Counted from the first letter of the stretch, positions 1-9,310 are shown. The stretch is 64,000 nt of DNA from Nodularia sp034931045 (GCF_034931045.1 NZ_JAYGHH010000002.1:1-64000); one strand, 5' to 3'. Numbers and translations: made by a program. The notes: generated from the letters alone by a model not told the origin.

Positions 1-1757
1 TAATTATGAATTGTACCGTCTGGCATAATAGCACCAGTCAAAGTGGCTCCTTCCAATTTAGCTCCACTAATATTTGCGTCTTTTAAGTTAGCTTTTTCTA
101 ACTCAGCACCACTCAAATTTGCACCACGTAAGTCAGATAAAGTGAAGTTAGCTCCCGCTAGGTTGAGATTCTGAAGGGATATTCCACAGAGGTTTGCTTT
201 GCTAAAATTTGCACCACTGAAATTACCATGAAGACTCACGCCCATAAAATTTACTTCACTTAAATCAGCACCGCTACAGTTGACTGAGGACAATGTTGCG
301 TTTGTCAAACTAGCCCCACTTAATACAGCCGCAGTTAGCTTGGTTCCGCTTAAGTTTGATAACATTAGTTGTGCATTGGTAAGTATTGCAGCAGTTAGAT
401 TAGTACCAGTCAAATTCGCTTGATTCAATTTTGCTCCCGACAGATTAGCCTGAAGGAGTTTTGTATGACTTAAATTTGCTTTGCTTAAATTTGCACCACT
501 CAAATTAGCCTGACTTAAATTTGTACCATCTAGTCTTGCTGAACGGAGATTTGCAGATTTGAGGTTAACCCCTGTTAAGTTAATCCGACTTAAATCAGCA
601 CCTACTAAATTAGCATTTGCTAATGATACACCTGGAGCAATTAAATAAGCCCCCGATTCAGTAGGAATGAAATTTTGGGGGAAAATAGTATTTTCATTAT
701 AAATTGCTGTTTGAAGATTAGCTCCCTGAAGATTTGCATCTTCAAGATTGCTTTCCAATAAGTTGGCATTATAGAAATTAGCATGACTCAGGTTTGCTCC
801 GCTTAAATTAAGTTTTCGCAAATTTAAACTACTTAAGTTAGCTCCACTTAAATTAGCTCCACTCAAGTTAATATTATCAAGATATGCTCCGACGAGGTTA
901 ACTTTTTTGAGTGAGATATTTTCTAAGCTGATTGATGTGAGTGTAATCTTATAGAGATTGGCATGATCAAAATTTGCTTGCTTTAAATTTGTATCAAGTA
1001 TGCTGGCTTTACTAATATCTGCATACTGAAGATTGGCAGCACTTAAATTTCCAGAAATTATACAAATACTACTAAGATTTGCATTTTTTAGATTAGCTTG
1101 AGTTAAATTAATGTTCCTCAGAGTTTTACCACTCAAATTGATCCCAGTTAAATTCCAATTACTAAAATCTCGTTCACCAGCTTCATAACGTCGCCAAAAT
1201 TCTGCACCATTAATAGGTACATCTTGACTTTCTGACTCTAATGTGTAAATTCTGTTAACTAACCATATCGTTCTTTCCATCTGAAATTCTAAATTCGTAA
1301 AATCAGTATGAATTTCTTGATTTTTTGGATTCGGTGATGTGATTGTTTCTAATTCAGCCACAGTTACCTCAAAATTTTTATCGTTAGTAACTGCTACCAT
1401 TAAACTCGATTTACTTTTTTGTTCTTCAATTCTTTCAAAAAACTTCTGAACAACTTCACCATCATCTAAATCATCTTTCTCAGTTAAGGTGTCAGTATGA
1501 TCCACAAGTTGAAGCATTTTTTTTGATTCATTCAGAGATTTTTTTAACTCAGCAAATTGGGCATTTAAAAAGTCAACTTCCTCTTGTATCGATTGAAATT
1601 GCTGTATTTCAGGTCTTTGCTGAAATGCTTGTTGCAATTTATCAAAGTACTGTTTTAACCAAACAATATTTTTTCTGCGGATATCCTGTTCAACCTCTAA
1701 GTTGGAAATCCGTGCTGCCAAAGATTCTAGGTTAAGTTCGGAGTCAGAGATATTCAT
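1..1757 (-). CDS. Pentapeptide-repeat protein with N-terminal coiled coil (3' end at window edge)
   Basis: The frame is open from an ATG at 1757 to the window edge. The last two bases read TA, so the stop is probably completed by the next base and only that base is missing (about 585 aa). The first ~140 residues are charged and heptad-like (Gln/Glu/Lys rich), which suggests a coiled coil. A short linker follows, and from about residue 190 the protein is almost entirely A(N/D)LXX pentapeptide repeats, which fold as a right-handed quadrilateral beta-helix. The repeats are interrupted once, near residue 365, by a non-repeat stretch. The C-terminal Met-Pro-Asp-Gly-Thr is a common ending in cyanobacterial family members. 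There is no signal peptide. Function is unknown; a scaffolding or protein-binding role is only a guess. Confidence 0.85.
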   Translation of the reverse strand, partial: MNISDSELNLESLAARISNLEVEQDIRRKNIVWLKQYFDKLQQAFQQRPEIQQFQSIQEEVDFLNAQFAELKKSLNESKKMLQLVDHTDTLTEKDDLDDGEVVQKFFERIEEQKSKSSLMVAVTNDKNFEVTVAELETITSPNPKNQEIHTDFTNLEFQMERTIWLVNRIYTLESESQDVPINGAEFWRRYEAGERDFSNWNLTGINLSGKTLRNINLTQANLKNANLSSICIISGNLSAANLQYADISKASILDTNLKQANFDHANLYKITLTSISLENISLKKVNLVGAYLDNINLSGANLSGANLSSLNLRKLNLSGANLSHANFYNANLLESNLEDANLQGANLQTAIYNENTIFPQNFIPTESGAYLIAPGVSLANANLVGADLSRINLTGVNLKSANLRSARLDGTNLSQANLSGANLSKANLSHTKLLQANLSGAKLNQANLTGTNLTAAILTNAQLMLSNLSGTKLTAAVLSGASLTNATLSSVNCSGADLSEVNFMGVSLHGNFSGANFSKANLCGISLQNLNLAGANFTLSDLRGANLSGAELEKANLKDANISGAKLEGATLTGAIMPDGTIHN

Positions 1758-1848
1758 TAATTTATCGCCTACTGTATATAAAATGTCTATATCTATAAAT
1801 TACCCAAATTAAAACCCACACTAACAACGCAATAAGTTACAAATAGAA

Positions 1849-1911
1849 AGATCCCCGACTGTTATCTTTTGGGAAGCTACCCTACGGGTATCTACAATAA
1901 GTCGGGGATCT
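1849..1911. repeat. Long-arm inverted repeat between pntB and the pentapeptide gene
   Basis: A 12-bp perfect arm at 1849-1860 (core TCCCCGACT) pairs with 1900-1911, leaving a 39-base loop. The loop itself contains a short GGGAAGCTACCCTACGGGTA palindrome-like stretch. It lies downstream of the minus-strand pnt operon and upstream of the pentapeptide gene. No clean T-run follows on either strand, so it looks more like a dispersed palindromic repeat than an intrinsic terminator. Confidence 0.5.
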
Positions 1912-2024
1912 AGCTCTTTCTGTGTTTGCGGAAGCATCACACCCACAAAACCAGCTATCTAAGTTTTTTCTTGCTCCATGCCCTTTACCTGGGGGGTATG
2001 CCTTACGCGGACACTACACAAACG

Positions 2025-3431
2025 CTAAAGCTGCTTCACTTCCGAAACTAACTTAGAAACCATATCCTTAGCGCTGCCAAAAAGCATTGTAGTTTTTTCC
2101 TTGTAGAACAATTCATTATCTACACCGGCAAAACCCGTACTCATCCCGCGCTTAATTACAATTGTCTGCTTCGCCCGATCTACTTCCAAAATCGGCATAC
2201 CATAAATTGGGCTATTTACATCACTACGCGCTGCCGGATTTACTACATCATTAGCCCCAATTACCAAAGCCACATCCGCAGCTTCCAATTGAGGATTAAT
2301 ATCATCCATGTCATACAACTGGGTATAAGCCACATTCGCCTCAGCTAATAAGACATTCATGTGTCCTGGCATTCTTCCAGCCACAGGGTGAATGGCATAC
2401 TTAACATCAACACCCATGCGTTCTAACTGATCTGCTAATTCCCTAACAGTGTGCTGTGCTTGGGCAACAGCCATACCATAACCGGGTACGATGACCACAT
2501 TACGGGCATAACCCAACATCATCGCCCCTTCTTCAGCATCAATGCTGCGAACAGTTTGATCTCCTGTAACACCTGTAGCGCCTATAGCATCACTGGACAC
2601 CGCCCCACCAAACGCACCAAATAGCACGCTGAATAGAGAACGATTCATGGCCTTACACATAATCTGGGTGAGGATTAAACCAGAAGCTCCCACCAGTGCG
2701 CCAGCGATAATCAACATATTGTTCATAACCACAAAACCAGCTGCGGCTGCTGCTATCCCCGATAGGGAGTTTAACAGCGAAATTACCACAGGCATATCGC
2801 CTCCACCAATGGGAAGGACGAACATAACACCCAATACTAAAGAAACTCCCACGACTCCGAAGAAAATGGGTAAGCTATCGGGTGTGATGATTAAATAGGC
2901 ACTGCCTACTATATAACCAACGAGAAGCAAGAGGTTAAATGGTTGCTGGAAAGGTAATTTAATCGGTGAACCACTGATTAAACCTTGCAATTTGGCAAAG
3001 GCGACAAAACTACCTGTTAAGGTGACACCACCAATTAACACGTCCAACAAAATGGAAATGTTGACATCTAGAGGTATGGGTTCAGATGCTGCGATTAAGC
3101 GCCAAAATTCAGCAACGGCAATTAGTGCGGAAGCTGCACCACCTAAACCATTGAGTAAACCCACCATTTGGGGCATTTCGGTCATTTGGACTTTGTAAGC
3201 TGCGATCGCACCAATTCCAGTGCCAATAGCCAAGCCCACCAAAATCATCTCATAGTTCAGCACCTGCTGATCTAACAGTGTGGCGACAATCGCCAGCAAC
3301 ATACCCACAGCAGCGATCACGTTACCGTTGCGCGCTGTAGCTGGGGAACCGAGTTTTTTCAAACCCAGAATAAATAACGATGCAGCGACTAAGTACGTCA
3401 GCTGAATCCCAGTTGGTAGAAAATCGCTCAC
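2025..3431 (-). CDS. pntB: NAD(P) transhydrogenase subunit beta
   Basis: This 468-residue protein is the beta subunit of the proton-translocating NAD(P)+ transhydrogenase, which couples hydride transfer between NADH and NADP+ to proton movement across the membrane. The first ~270 residues form a series of hydrophobic helices. The C-terminal third is the NADP(H)-binding domain, with GYGMAVAQAQ and GANDVVNPAAR motifs as expected for domain III. I take the GTG at 3431 as the start: it overlaps the TGA of the upstream membrane subunit gene (GTGA), which indicates translational coupling. Length matches the family. It is the last gene of a three-gene minus-strand operon. Confidence 0.96.
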   Translation of the reverse strand: MSDFLPTGIQLTYLVAASLFILGLKKLGSPATARNGNVIAAVGMLLAIVATLLDQQVLNYEMILVGLAIGTGIGAIAAYKVQMTEMPQMVGLLNGLGGAASALIAVAEFWRLIAASEPIPLDVNISILLDVLIGGVTLTGSFVAFAKLQGLISGSPIKLPFQQPFNLLLLVGYIVGSAYLIITPDSLPIFFGVVGVSLVLGVMFVLPIGGGDMPVVISLLNSLSGIAAAAAGFVVMNNMLIIAGALVGASGLILTQIMCKAMNRSLFSVLFGAFGGAVSSDAIGATGVTGDQTVRSIDAEEGAMMLGYARNVVIVPGYGMAVAQAQHTVRELADQLERMGVDVKYAIHPVAGRMPGHMNVLLAEANVAYTQLYDMDDINPQLEAADVALVIGANDVVNPAARSDVNSPIYGMPILEVDRAKQTIVIKRGMSTGFAGVDNELFYKEKTTMLFGSAKDMVSKLVSEVKQL

Positions 3432-3721
3432 GCCTTAACTTCCTTTTTCTTGAACATTTGCAACATCCGATCTGTGACGAGAAAACCACCGACGACGTTA
3501 ACTGTCGCCAATACCACAGCAATTAAACCCAGAATCACTGACACACTAGTATCTTTAGCACCAGCAGCCACAATCGCCCCTAATACCGCAATCCCCGAAA
3601 TGGCATTTGAGCCGGACATTAAAGGCGTGTGTAAAGTCGGCGGGATTTTGTTGATGACTTCAAAGCCAATAAAAGATGCCAAAACAAACACAAACAAAGC
3701 AGCAAGTAATGCCTCTGTCAT
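3428..3721 (-). CDS. pntAB: NAD(P) transhydrogenase subunit alpha, membrane part
   Basis: A 97-residue protein with three to four hydrophobic helices, corresponding to the small membrane segment that is fused to the NAD-binding domain in E. coli PntA but separate here, as in Rhodospirillum and many cyanobacteria. The ATG at 3721 (Met-Thr-Glu-Ala-Leu) is preferred over the longer frame from 3760 because the upstream 13 residues are not membrane-like and AGGAG lies about 13 bases before it. The C-terminus is lysine-rich (cytoplasmic). The stop overlaps the pntB start by four bases. Confidence 0.93.
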   Translation of the reverse strand: MTEALLAALFVFVLASFIGFEVINKIPPTLHTPLMSGSNAISGIAVLGAIVAAGAKDTSVSVILGLIAVVLATVNVVGGFLVTDRMLQMFKKKEVKA

Positions 3722-3770
3722 GAAATAAAAACTCCTGTTGATCACCATCAATCCACACAAATAAACTCTT

Positions 3771-3800
3771 ATCGGCGTTTATCGGTGTTTATCGGCGGTT
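3771..3800. repeat. Three-copy 10-bp tandem repeat in the pnt operon
   Basis: Three consecutive decamers (ATCGGCGTTT, ATCGGTGTTT, ATCGGCGGTT) sit in the spacer between pntAA and pntAB, immediately downstream of the pntAA stop. One decamer is about one helical turn. Function is unknown; it belongs to the short tandem repeats typical of these genomes. Confidence 0.75.
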
Positions 3801-3802
3801 AA

Positions 3803-4972
3803 TTAATGTTTGCCAATCTGAGAACTTAAAGCTTCTAACGCATCCCGCACCCGTTGATTACGAATTTCCCCTGCGTGGGTAATACAAGCTGCATTTACGA
3901 TGTCGTCAGCAAAGTCTACTTGTAAAGCTTTATCCTTGACTAATAATTGCACTAAGGATGTCAGGTTCTTAGAATACAACTGACTAGCGTGAATTGGCAT
4001 GGATGAAGGTAAATTGATGGGGCCAATAATTGTGACTCCATTCCAGACAATATCTTTACCTGCTTCAGTACAAGCGCAGTTACCACCTTGATCCGCCGCT
4101 AAATCCACAATCACCGAACCGGGTTTCATTTGTGCCACCATTTCCTCTGTAACGAGCCGTGGTGCTTTTCTCCCAGGTACTTGGGCGGTGGTAATTACCA
4201 CATCGGCATTTTTGACGTGTTCGGCGACAACTTCCTGAGTCCGTTGCTTACTAGCTTCAGAAATTTCTTTAGCATAACCTCCGGCTGCGGTGGTTTCTTC
4301 TTCGAGTTTGACTTCGACGAATTTAGCTCCCAGACTTTGCACTTCTTCTTTGACTGCGGGACGAATATCAAAGGCTTCGACTACTGCACCCAAGCGTCTG
4401 GCTGTAGCGATCGCTTGCAATCCCGCCACACCAGCACCCATAATAAATACTTTAGCTGGGGCAATAGTACCGGCGGCTGTTGTCAGCATGGGAAAATACT
4501 TCGGCAATGCAGCTGCGGCAATTAATACTGCTTTGTAACCTGCTAGTGAAGCTTGGGAAGACAAAGCATCCATACTTTGCGCCCTGGTAGTACGGGGGAT
4601 CATCTCCATACTAAAAGCTGTAATTTGGCGATTTGCCAGTTCTTGCGCCACTACAGGATTTCCCAAGGGATTGAGGAAGCTGATTAATACAGATCCTTCG
4701 CGGAGTAATTCCACTTCAGACCCACCGTTTTCTCGCTCTTGTGGTGGGCTAACTTTTAATAAAATATCTGCTTCACCCCATAATTTAGCAGTATCACTGA
4801 TAATCGTGGCTCCTGCTGCTTCGTAGGCAGAATCACTAAAATAAGAGCGCTCTCCCGCACCTGTTTCCACCCATACTTCCAAACCTTGTTTGATTAATCG
4901 GGCTACAGTGTCAGGGTTTAATGCTACACGTCGTTCACAAACTTCAATTTCTTTAGCAACCGCTATTTTCAT
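3803..4972 (-). CDS. pntAA: NAD(P) transhydrogenase subunit alpha, soluble NAD-binding part
   Basis: A 389-residue protein of the alanine dehydrogenase/PntA family, the NAD(H)-binding domain I of transhydrogenase. The start MKIAVAKEIEVCERRVALNP is the typical family N-terminus. The Rossmann motif GAGVAGLQAIATARRLGA lies near residues 172-189 and the DLAADQGGNCACTE segment near 285. The ATG at 4972 has AGGAG 6-10 bases upstream. It is the first gene of the pntAA-pntAB-pntB operon; the 81-base spacer to pntAB holds a tandem decamer repeat. The long AT-rich region upstream presumably holds the operon promoter. Confidence 0.96.
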   Translation of the reverse strand: MKIAVAKEIEVCERRVALNPDTVARLIKQGLEVWVETGAGERSYFSDSAYEAAGATIISDTAKLWGEADILLKVSPPQERENGGSEVELLREGSVLISFLNPLGNPVVAQELANRQITAFSMEMIPRTTRAQSMDALSSQASLAGYKAVLIAAAALPKYFPMLTTAAGTIAPAKVFIMGAGVAGLQAIATARRLGAVVEAFDIRPAVKEEVQSLGAKFVEVKLEEETTAAGGYAKEISEASKQRTQEVVAEHVKNADVVITTAQVPGRKAPRLVTEEMVAQMKPGSVIVDLAADQGGNCACTEAGKDIVWNGVTIIGPINLPSSMPIHASQLYSKNLTSLVQLLVKDKALQVDFADDIVNAACITHAGEIRNQRVRDALEALSSQIGKH

Positions 4973-5687
4973 GAAATCTCCTGGAGATAAATACCTCTTT
5001 CTTTGGGGAATCTGTAATTTTCCCCTGACTTAACCTTGAGGGTTGTAACTGTCTGCAATGGCTTGTTCTGAGAGATTGAACATTGAATTTGTCCTTGAAT
5101 AATCTTGGCTCTCCAGTTTCAGCCCCATTTTGACCCTTGCAGATGTCATACTTGCTGATAGTTACAAATAGGTTCACATATTGCAAATCCTAAGTTGATT
5201 ACCAAATTTGCATCTTTGTCTTTAGCTTGTTTTAGGAATTGCAAACTTTGAGTATTCCTTGTTCACATATTTTTTTAGCTTGATAGTTTCCTAGTTATTT
5301 TTTAATGATTGCTGTTTTGAATCAAGCTCATTTTCATCAATCTATCTCAAGTTCATTGGCGATCGCTGGCTAGATAGATCAATTTTTATCACAAAAATTT
5401 TATATTAATATACATTAATACATATTTAGAAACAAAATCAAATTTCAGTCCGATTTTCATTTAGTATAAATCTTACCAATTTAGTGGTCAAAATATTTAC
5501 TTAAGTATAAGTTAAAATTATCACTCACAAATTCTTCTAGTACTTAAGATTCTAGAGATGACGGCACTTTTTGCTTAAATTTAACGTCAATTGCCCAGGG
5601 GTCAGTAGTACAGTTTAGTTACAAAGACTAAATTTTGGTTATTGATTGAGTAACAAACCTATTTTCTGGTGATTGAGGACTATAACT
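4973..5687. other. Divergent intergenic region, 715 bases
   Basis: This lies between the divergent pntAA and the DUF2808 gene and should contain both promoters. It is AT-rich, with one near-HIP1 site around 5358-5366. I see no RNA gene. Short open frames on the minus strand (for example around 4953-5186) have no start signal or family features. I could not pick a convincing -35/-10 pair. Confidence 0.5.
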
Positions 5688-6239
5688 ATGCAAAATTTAC
5701 GATTTCTAGGTTCTAAGAGCAAATTGCCTCTGAGACTGTTTTCGGCTTTAGCGTTGACCAGCTCTTTACTGGCTGGTTTTGCAATCATGAATGAAGCCCA
5801 AAGCTCAGAGGGACTTATACTATTTGGTGGGATCAAAAGTGAAAATAGGCTATCCCACAGATTTGATTTTGGTGGCAATGCTAATAGCTGGGATCGAGTC
5901 AGACTGAGAATACCAGCCAAAAAAATGAATTTAGCAGCAGCTCAGTTTGCCGTTAGCTATCCAGATTATTACGATGGAACTTTCAATCCCAAAAAGATTG
6001 AGGTAAAAGTTGGAGGCAAAAAAGTTCCTCTGACTGAAGTAAAGTGGAACAAAGAAGCTCGCCTACTGGAAATTTTTCCTGAAGAGCCAGTACCAGCAGG
6101 ACAAGAAGTTGAGTTAGTGGTATCTGATATGCGAACTTCGCGTTTTGGGGGAATGTATCATTTTAACTGCCAGATTCTTGCGCCTGGGGATGTCCCACTA
6201 CTGCGTTATGTAGGAACCTGGCTTTTGAGTATAAATTAA
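5688..6239 (+). CDS. Secreted DUF2808 family protein
   Basis: A 183-residue cyanobacterial DUF2808 protein of unknown function. A basic N-terminus and hydrophobic stretch (about residues 18-36) form a signal peptide, with cleavage probably after the NEAQS region. The mature part carries the family's beta-rich core: the RVRLRIPAKKM segment, a YPDYYDGTFNP motif and PAGQEVELVVSDMR. The ATG at 5688 has GAGG about 11 bases upstream, so I prefer it to the TTG at 5673. It is a single gene, followed by a 156-base spacer before rpmH, and is probably exported to the periplasm or cell surface. Confidence 0.85.
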   Translation: MQNLRFLGSKSKLPLRLFSALALTSSLLAGFAIMNEAQSSEGLILFGGIKSENRLSHRFDFGGNANSWDRVRLRIPAKKMNLAAAQFAVSYPDYYDGTFNPKKIEVKVGGKKVPLTEVKWNKEARLLEIFPEEPVPAGQEVELVVSDMRTSRFGGMYHFNCQILAPGDVPLLRYVGTWLLSIN

Positions 6240-6395
6240 ATTAAATATTTGTGGGTGGTCAGTTGTTAATTGCTAATTATCCAGAGACATTAACTGTTGA
6301 CCACATTTTAATCAATTATTTATTATTTTTAGCTCTTGAAGTGATATAGTTATGGATTGTAACTTTTTATAAAAATCGCCTAAGAGGAGAACGGT

Positions 6396-6530
6396 ATGAA
6401 GAGAACCCTGGGCGGCACTTGCCGTAAAAGAAAAAGAACTTCTGGTTTTCGTGCCAGAATGCAGACACCAACCGGAAGAAACGTGATCCGGGCGAGGAGA
6501 AAAAGAGGTCGTCATCGTCTGAGCGTTTAG
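6396..6530 (+). CDS. rpmH: Ribosomal protein bL34
   Basis: A 44-residue protein beginning MKRTLGGTCRKRKRTSGFRA and ending GRHRLSV, the unmistakable L34 pattern of a small Arg/Lys-rich 50S protein. The GAGGAG ribosome-binding site precedes the ATG. It leads the conserved rpmH-rnpA-PH-yidC-khpB-yceD cluster; in many bacteria rpmH-rnpA lies next to the origin, but no dnaA or DnaA boxes are seen here. Confidence 0.97.
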   Translation: MKRTLGGTCRKRKRTSGFRARMQTPTGRNVIRARRKRGRHRLSV

Positions 6531-6555
6531 GAAATTTCCAGCAAAAAGAACAGAT

Positions 6556-6960
6556 GTGGCGTTGCCCAAAGCAAATCGATTAAAATCCCGAAAAGATTTT
6601 CAGGCAGTTTTCCGGGAAGGAATTCGTCGTCATAGTTCTCATTTTATATTGAGAGCCTTACGACCAAAAGGTGCAAAAAAGCCTTCCTTGGATACTGCTA
6701 CCAGTGAAAAAACACTTTCCAGCACTCAATTTGGCGTTTCCATTAGCACCAAAGTCAGCAAAAAAGCAGTAATTCGTAACCGGATTAAACGGCAAATTAC
6801 GGCTGCTTTGCATCATTTATTGCCGAAATTGTCCCCAGGCTGGCGGGTAGTTATCGTTGTGAAACCAACAGCAGCAGAATCTCAGTGCGTAAGCCAAGAA
6901 TTTCTGCAAGAATTAGAGCAGTTGTTGGTAAAAGCTGAGGTATCTAATGGGTATTCGTGA
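6556..6960 (+). CDS. rnpA: Ribonuclease P protein component
   Basis: A 134-residue RnpA, the protein cofactor that helps the RNase P ribozyme bind pre-tRNA leaders. The N-terminus LPKANRLKSRKDFQAVFREG and the central basic KKAVIRNRIKRQI (the RNR motif, residues ~73-85) are diagnostic. The start is GTG at 6556, 26 bases after the rpmH stop. A low-complexity insert (roughly residues 38-55) makes it slightly longer than most family members, as is common in cyanobacteria. The 3' end overlaps the PH-domain gene by 14 bases. Confidence 0.95.
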   Translation: MALPKANRLKSRKDFQAVFREGIRRHSSHFILRALRPKGAKKPSLDTATSEKTLSSTQFGVSISTKVSKKAVIRNRIKRQITAALHHLLPKLSPGWRVVIVVKPTAAESQCVSQEFLQELEQLLVKAEVSNGYS

Positions 6961-7339
6961 AGAAGTTTATTATGAGGGTGGCCCCCACATCGGGGACTTA
7001 ATTCTCAATTCGTTGATTGGACTAACTGTTGTGGGGCTACCATTGGCAGTTGGAGCCATCGTTAGGGCATTATGGCTCCGCTTCCGCATCACTGACCGCA
7101 GGATTTCTGTAACGGGAGGTTGGAGAGGAGGCGATCGCACTGATATTATCTATTCAGAAGTGGTTAAAATCGTCAAAGTTCCCCGTGGCATCGGCTTTTG
7201 GGGAGACATGGTACTAACCCTGAAAAATGGTAGTCGCCTAGAAATGCGGGCTGTTCCCAATTTCCGCGAAACTTATGATTACATCAACGAAAGAGTTACA
7301 GCTAAAAATCCCCTATATAGCGGTGCTGCTAAGAAATGA
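6947..7339 (+). CDS. Bacterial PH-domain membrane protein
   Basis: A 130-residue protein with one hydrophobic hairpin (residues ~16-42), followed by a YdbS/bPH_2-type pleckstrin-like domain that begins FRITDRRISV and contains the I(V)xVPRG turn at VPRGIGFWGD. This gene lies between rnpA and yidC in many cyanobacteria, and its 14-base overlap with rnpA indicates translational coupling. Its molecular role is not established; membrane association near the insertion machinery is an inference from the operon. Confidence 0.85.
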   Translation: MGIREEVYYEGGPHIGDLILNSLIGLTVVGLPLAVGAIVRALWLRFRITDRRISVTGGWRGGDRTDIIYSEVVKIVKVPRGIGFWGDMVLTLKNGSRLEMRAVPNFRETYDYINERVTAKNPLYSGAAKK

Positions 7340-7571
7340 TAGGGAGTAGGGAGTGGGGAGCAGGAAACACCAGATCCAGAGAGAATTTAACAGAAAATAG
7401 CACTGATTCACTCTACTTAAAGTCCTATTCTCTTCTCCCCTGCACCCTGCATCCTGCCCCCCGCTTCTTCCCCATTCGGCTATCCGTAGCGTAGGATAGT
7501 CATATAGGAATCATGATTTAGATAAATTAGATTCAGTTCAGTTTACAGTAGCTCAGGTTAAATTCAGAATA
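7340..7571. repeat. Repeat-rich spacer upstream of yidC
   Basis: It contains purine-rich GGGAGTAGGGAGTGGGGAG (7341-7360) and, further on, the pyrimidine-rich counterpart CTCCCCTGCACCCTGCATCC (7434-7455) plus a CTATCCGTAGCGTAGGATAG palindrome (7481-7500). These are dispersed repeats seen elsewhere in this window. A GGGAGTAGGGAG/CTCCCC long-arm hairpin is possible. Confidence 0.5.
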
Positions 7572-8714
7572 ATGGATTTTGGTATCGGGTTTCTTTCAAA
7601 CAACGTGATGCTGCCAATCATAGACTTTTTCTATGGAATTGTGCCTAGTTACGGATTGGCGATCGTTGCCTTGACATTGATAATCCGCTTCGCGCTCTAT
7701 CCCCTGAGTGCTGGTTCAATTCGTAATATGCGGAAAATGCGAATTGTACAACCTCTGATGCAGAAGCGGATGGCAGAAATTAAAGAGAAGTACAAGGATA
7801 ATCCGCAAAAGCAACAAGAGGAAATGGTCAATGTCCAAAAAGAATTTGGCAACCCATTAGCTGGATGTCTCCCCCTTGTGCTGCAAATGCCAGTATTATT
7901 AGCGCTGTTTGCCACATTGCGGGGTTCACCCTTTGCCGGTGCGAACTATAGCGTTAACCTCCAGATTTTTCCCTCCGAACAAATTGAACGCATTCAACCC
8001 CAAGCTTTTGCCACTGCTCCCCAAAACATCTACATTGCTGATGGAGAACGCACTCGTGTCACAGCTATTTTGCCTGCCGGTAACAAATTAGCCGTAGGAG
8101 AAAAAACAAAGCTGCAATATCAGACTGTTGAAGGGAAACCATTTCAGGCGCTTTTAGCAGAACATCCCGAAAGTAACCTGATTCCTGAATGGAAAGTTAC
8201 CAAAGGGGAAGAGAGGGTAAAAATAGATGCTGAAGGCAATATAGAAGCCTTAGAACCAGGAGATGTGACAATTCAAGGCTCAATTCCTGGACTAGCAGCA
8301 GAGAAAGGATTTTTGTTCATTCAAGCTTTAGGTAGAGTTGGCGCTCAAAATCCTGACGGACAGATTAATTGGGATATCGTCGCGATGATCCTGTTTTTCG
8401 GGGTTAGCCTTTATGTCAGCCAAATGATTTCCGGGCAGAATTCCAGTGGTGGTAATCCACAACAAGATACAGTTAATAAAATCACACCAGTTATATTTTC
8501 TGGGATGTTTTTGTTCTTTCCCCTACCAGCTGGGGTATTGATGTACATGGTAATTGGTAATATTTTCCAAACTGCTCAAACTTATATTCTCTCCCGTGAA
8601 CCTCTGCCAGAGGGACTACAAGAAATTGTAGCCAGCCAAGAGAAAGAAACAGCAGCAGAACAAAGAACTTTACCATTTGAGCCAAAGAGTTCTAAGAAAA
8701 AGACTACAGGTTGA
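7572..8714 (+). CDS. yidC: Membrane protein insertase YidC/Oxa1/Alb3
   Basis: A 380-residue insertase that helps place proteins in the plasma and thylakoid membranes. The conserved core helices are at ~22-46, ~92-115, ~268-285 and ~310-335. The basic amphipathic segment after helix 1 (NMRKMRIVQPLMQKRMAEI) and the GCLPLVLQMPVLLALF helix are characteristic. Between core helices 2 and 3 is a ~130-residue hydrophilic insert, seen in cyanobacterial YidC and probably lumenal/periplasmic. The C-terminus is lysine-rich, as expected for ribosome contact. The stop overlaps the start of the next gene. Confidence 0.95.
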   Translation: MDFGIGFLSNNVMLPIIDFFYGIVPSYGLAIVALTLIIRFALYPLSAGSIRNMRKMRIVQPLMQKRMAEIKEKYKDNPQKQQEEMVNVQKEFGNPLAGCLPLVLQMPVLLALFATLRGSPFAGANYSVNLQIFPSEQIERIQPQAFATAPQNIYIADGERTRVTAILPAGNKLAVGEKTKLQYQTVEGKPFQALLAEHPESNLIPEWKVTKGEERVKIDAEGNIEALEPGDVTIQGSIPGLAAEKGFLFIQALGRVGAQNPDGQINWDIVAMILFFGVSLYVSQMISGQNSSGGNPQQDTVNKITPVIFSGMFLFFPLPAGVLMYMVIGNIFQTAQTYILSREPLPEGLQEIVASQEKETAAEQRTLPFEPKSSKKKTTG

Positions 8715-9241
8715 TGATGCTGGAAAGTCCAATGCAAAGAGGGCAGCAGTGGTTAAAAACGCTGCTGCAATTAACAGGAACACCTGCCGAAATTAAGGGG
8801 AATTTAGAAATTGACCCGCCTCGATTTGGCGATTCCCCAGAATTAGATAGCTACTGGTTAACCATTGACCAAACTAATTTAACAACGGAACAAATTCGCC
8901 TTTTAATTGGCGCTGATGGTTCTGTGATTGATTCGATTCAGTATTTAGCTAATTCGGTACTAAACCTCGGCTTACCCGAAGCAGAACAAGCTTTTTACAC
9001 CATTGAATTAAATGGCTACCGTGTCAAAAGGCAAGCAGAAATTCACGCAATGGCAGAAGCCGCAGCCAATGAAGTCCGGGCTGCTGGTGGAGAAGTAGAA
9101 ATCAAATCTCTCAGTGCAGCTGAACGGCGGCAAATCCACTCTTTTTTAAAAGAATTTACAGATTTGCAAACCTTTAGCCGTGGCAGAGAACCGCACCGTC
9201 ATTTGGTGGTTTGTCCAGCGACGGCGAATAATGGGAGTTAA
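8714..9241 (+). CDS. khpB: KH/R3H RNA-binding protein KhpB (Jag)
   Basis: A ~175-residue Jag/KhpB-type RNA-binding protein. The central KH-like segment contains IRLLIGADGSVIDSIQYLAN (GxxG-type loop), and the C-terminal R3H domain contains the EIKSLSAAERRQIHSFL segment followed by SRGREPHRHLVV. The Jag-N domain of Firmicutes is absent, as in other cyanobacteria. The ATG at 8714 overlaps the yidC TGA (TGATG); a second ATG follows at 8717, and TTG at 8711 is also possible. The yidC-khpB pairing is widely conserved. RNA targets are unknown. Confidence 0.9.
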   Translation: MMLESPMQRGQQWLKTLLQLTGTPAEIKGNLEIDPPRFGDSPELDSYWLTIDQTNLTTEQIRLLIGADGSVIDSIQYLANSVLNLGLPEAEQAFYTIELNGYRVKRQAEIHAMAEAAANEVRAAGGEVEIKSLSAAERRQIHSFLKEFTDLQTFSRGREPHRHLVVCPATANNGS

Positions 9242-9310
9242 AATAGAGTTGTATTATTAGCAGAATTGCTGATAGTAAAACCTAAATTTTCGTAATTATA
9301 TCGAAATCCT

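Noticed and set aside
6396..6960. Replication origin near rpmH-rnpA
   Set aside because: rpmH-rnpA often marks oriC in other bacteria, but no dnaA, dnaN or DnaA-box cluster is seen here, and cyanobacterial gene order is not reliable for this.
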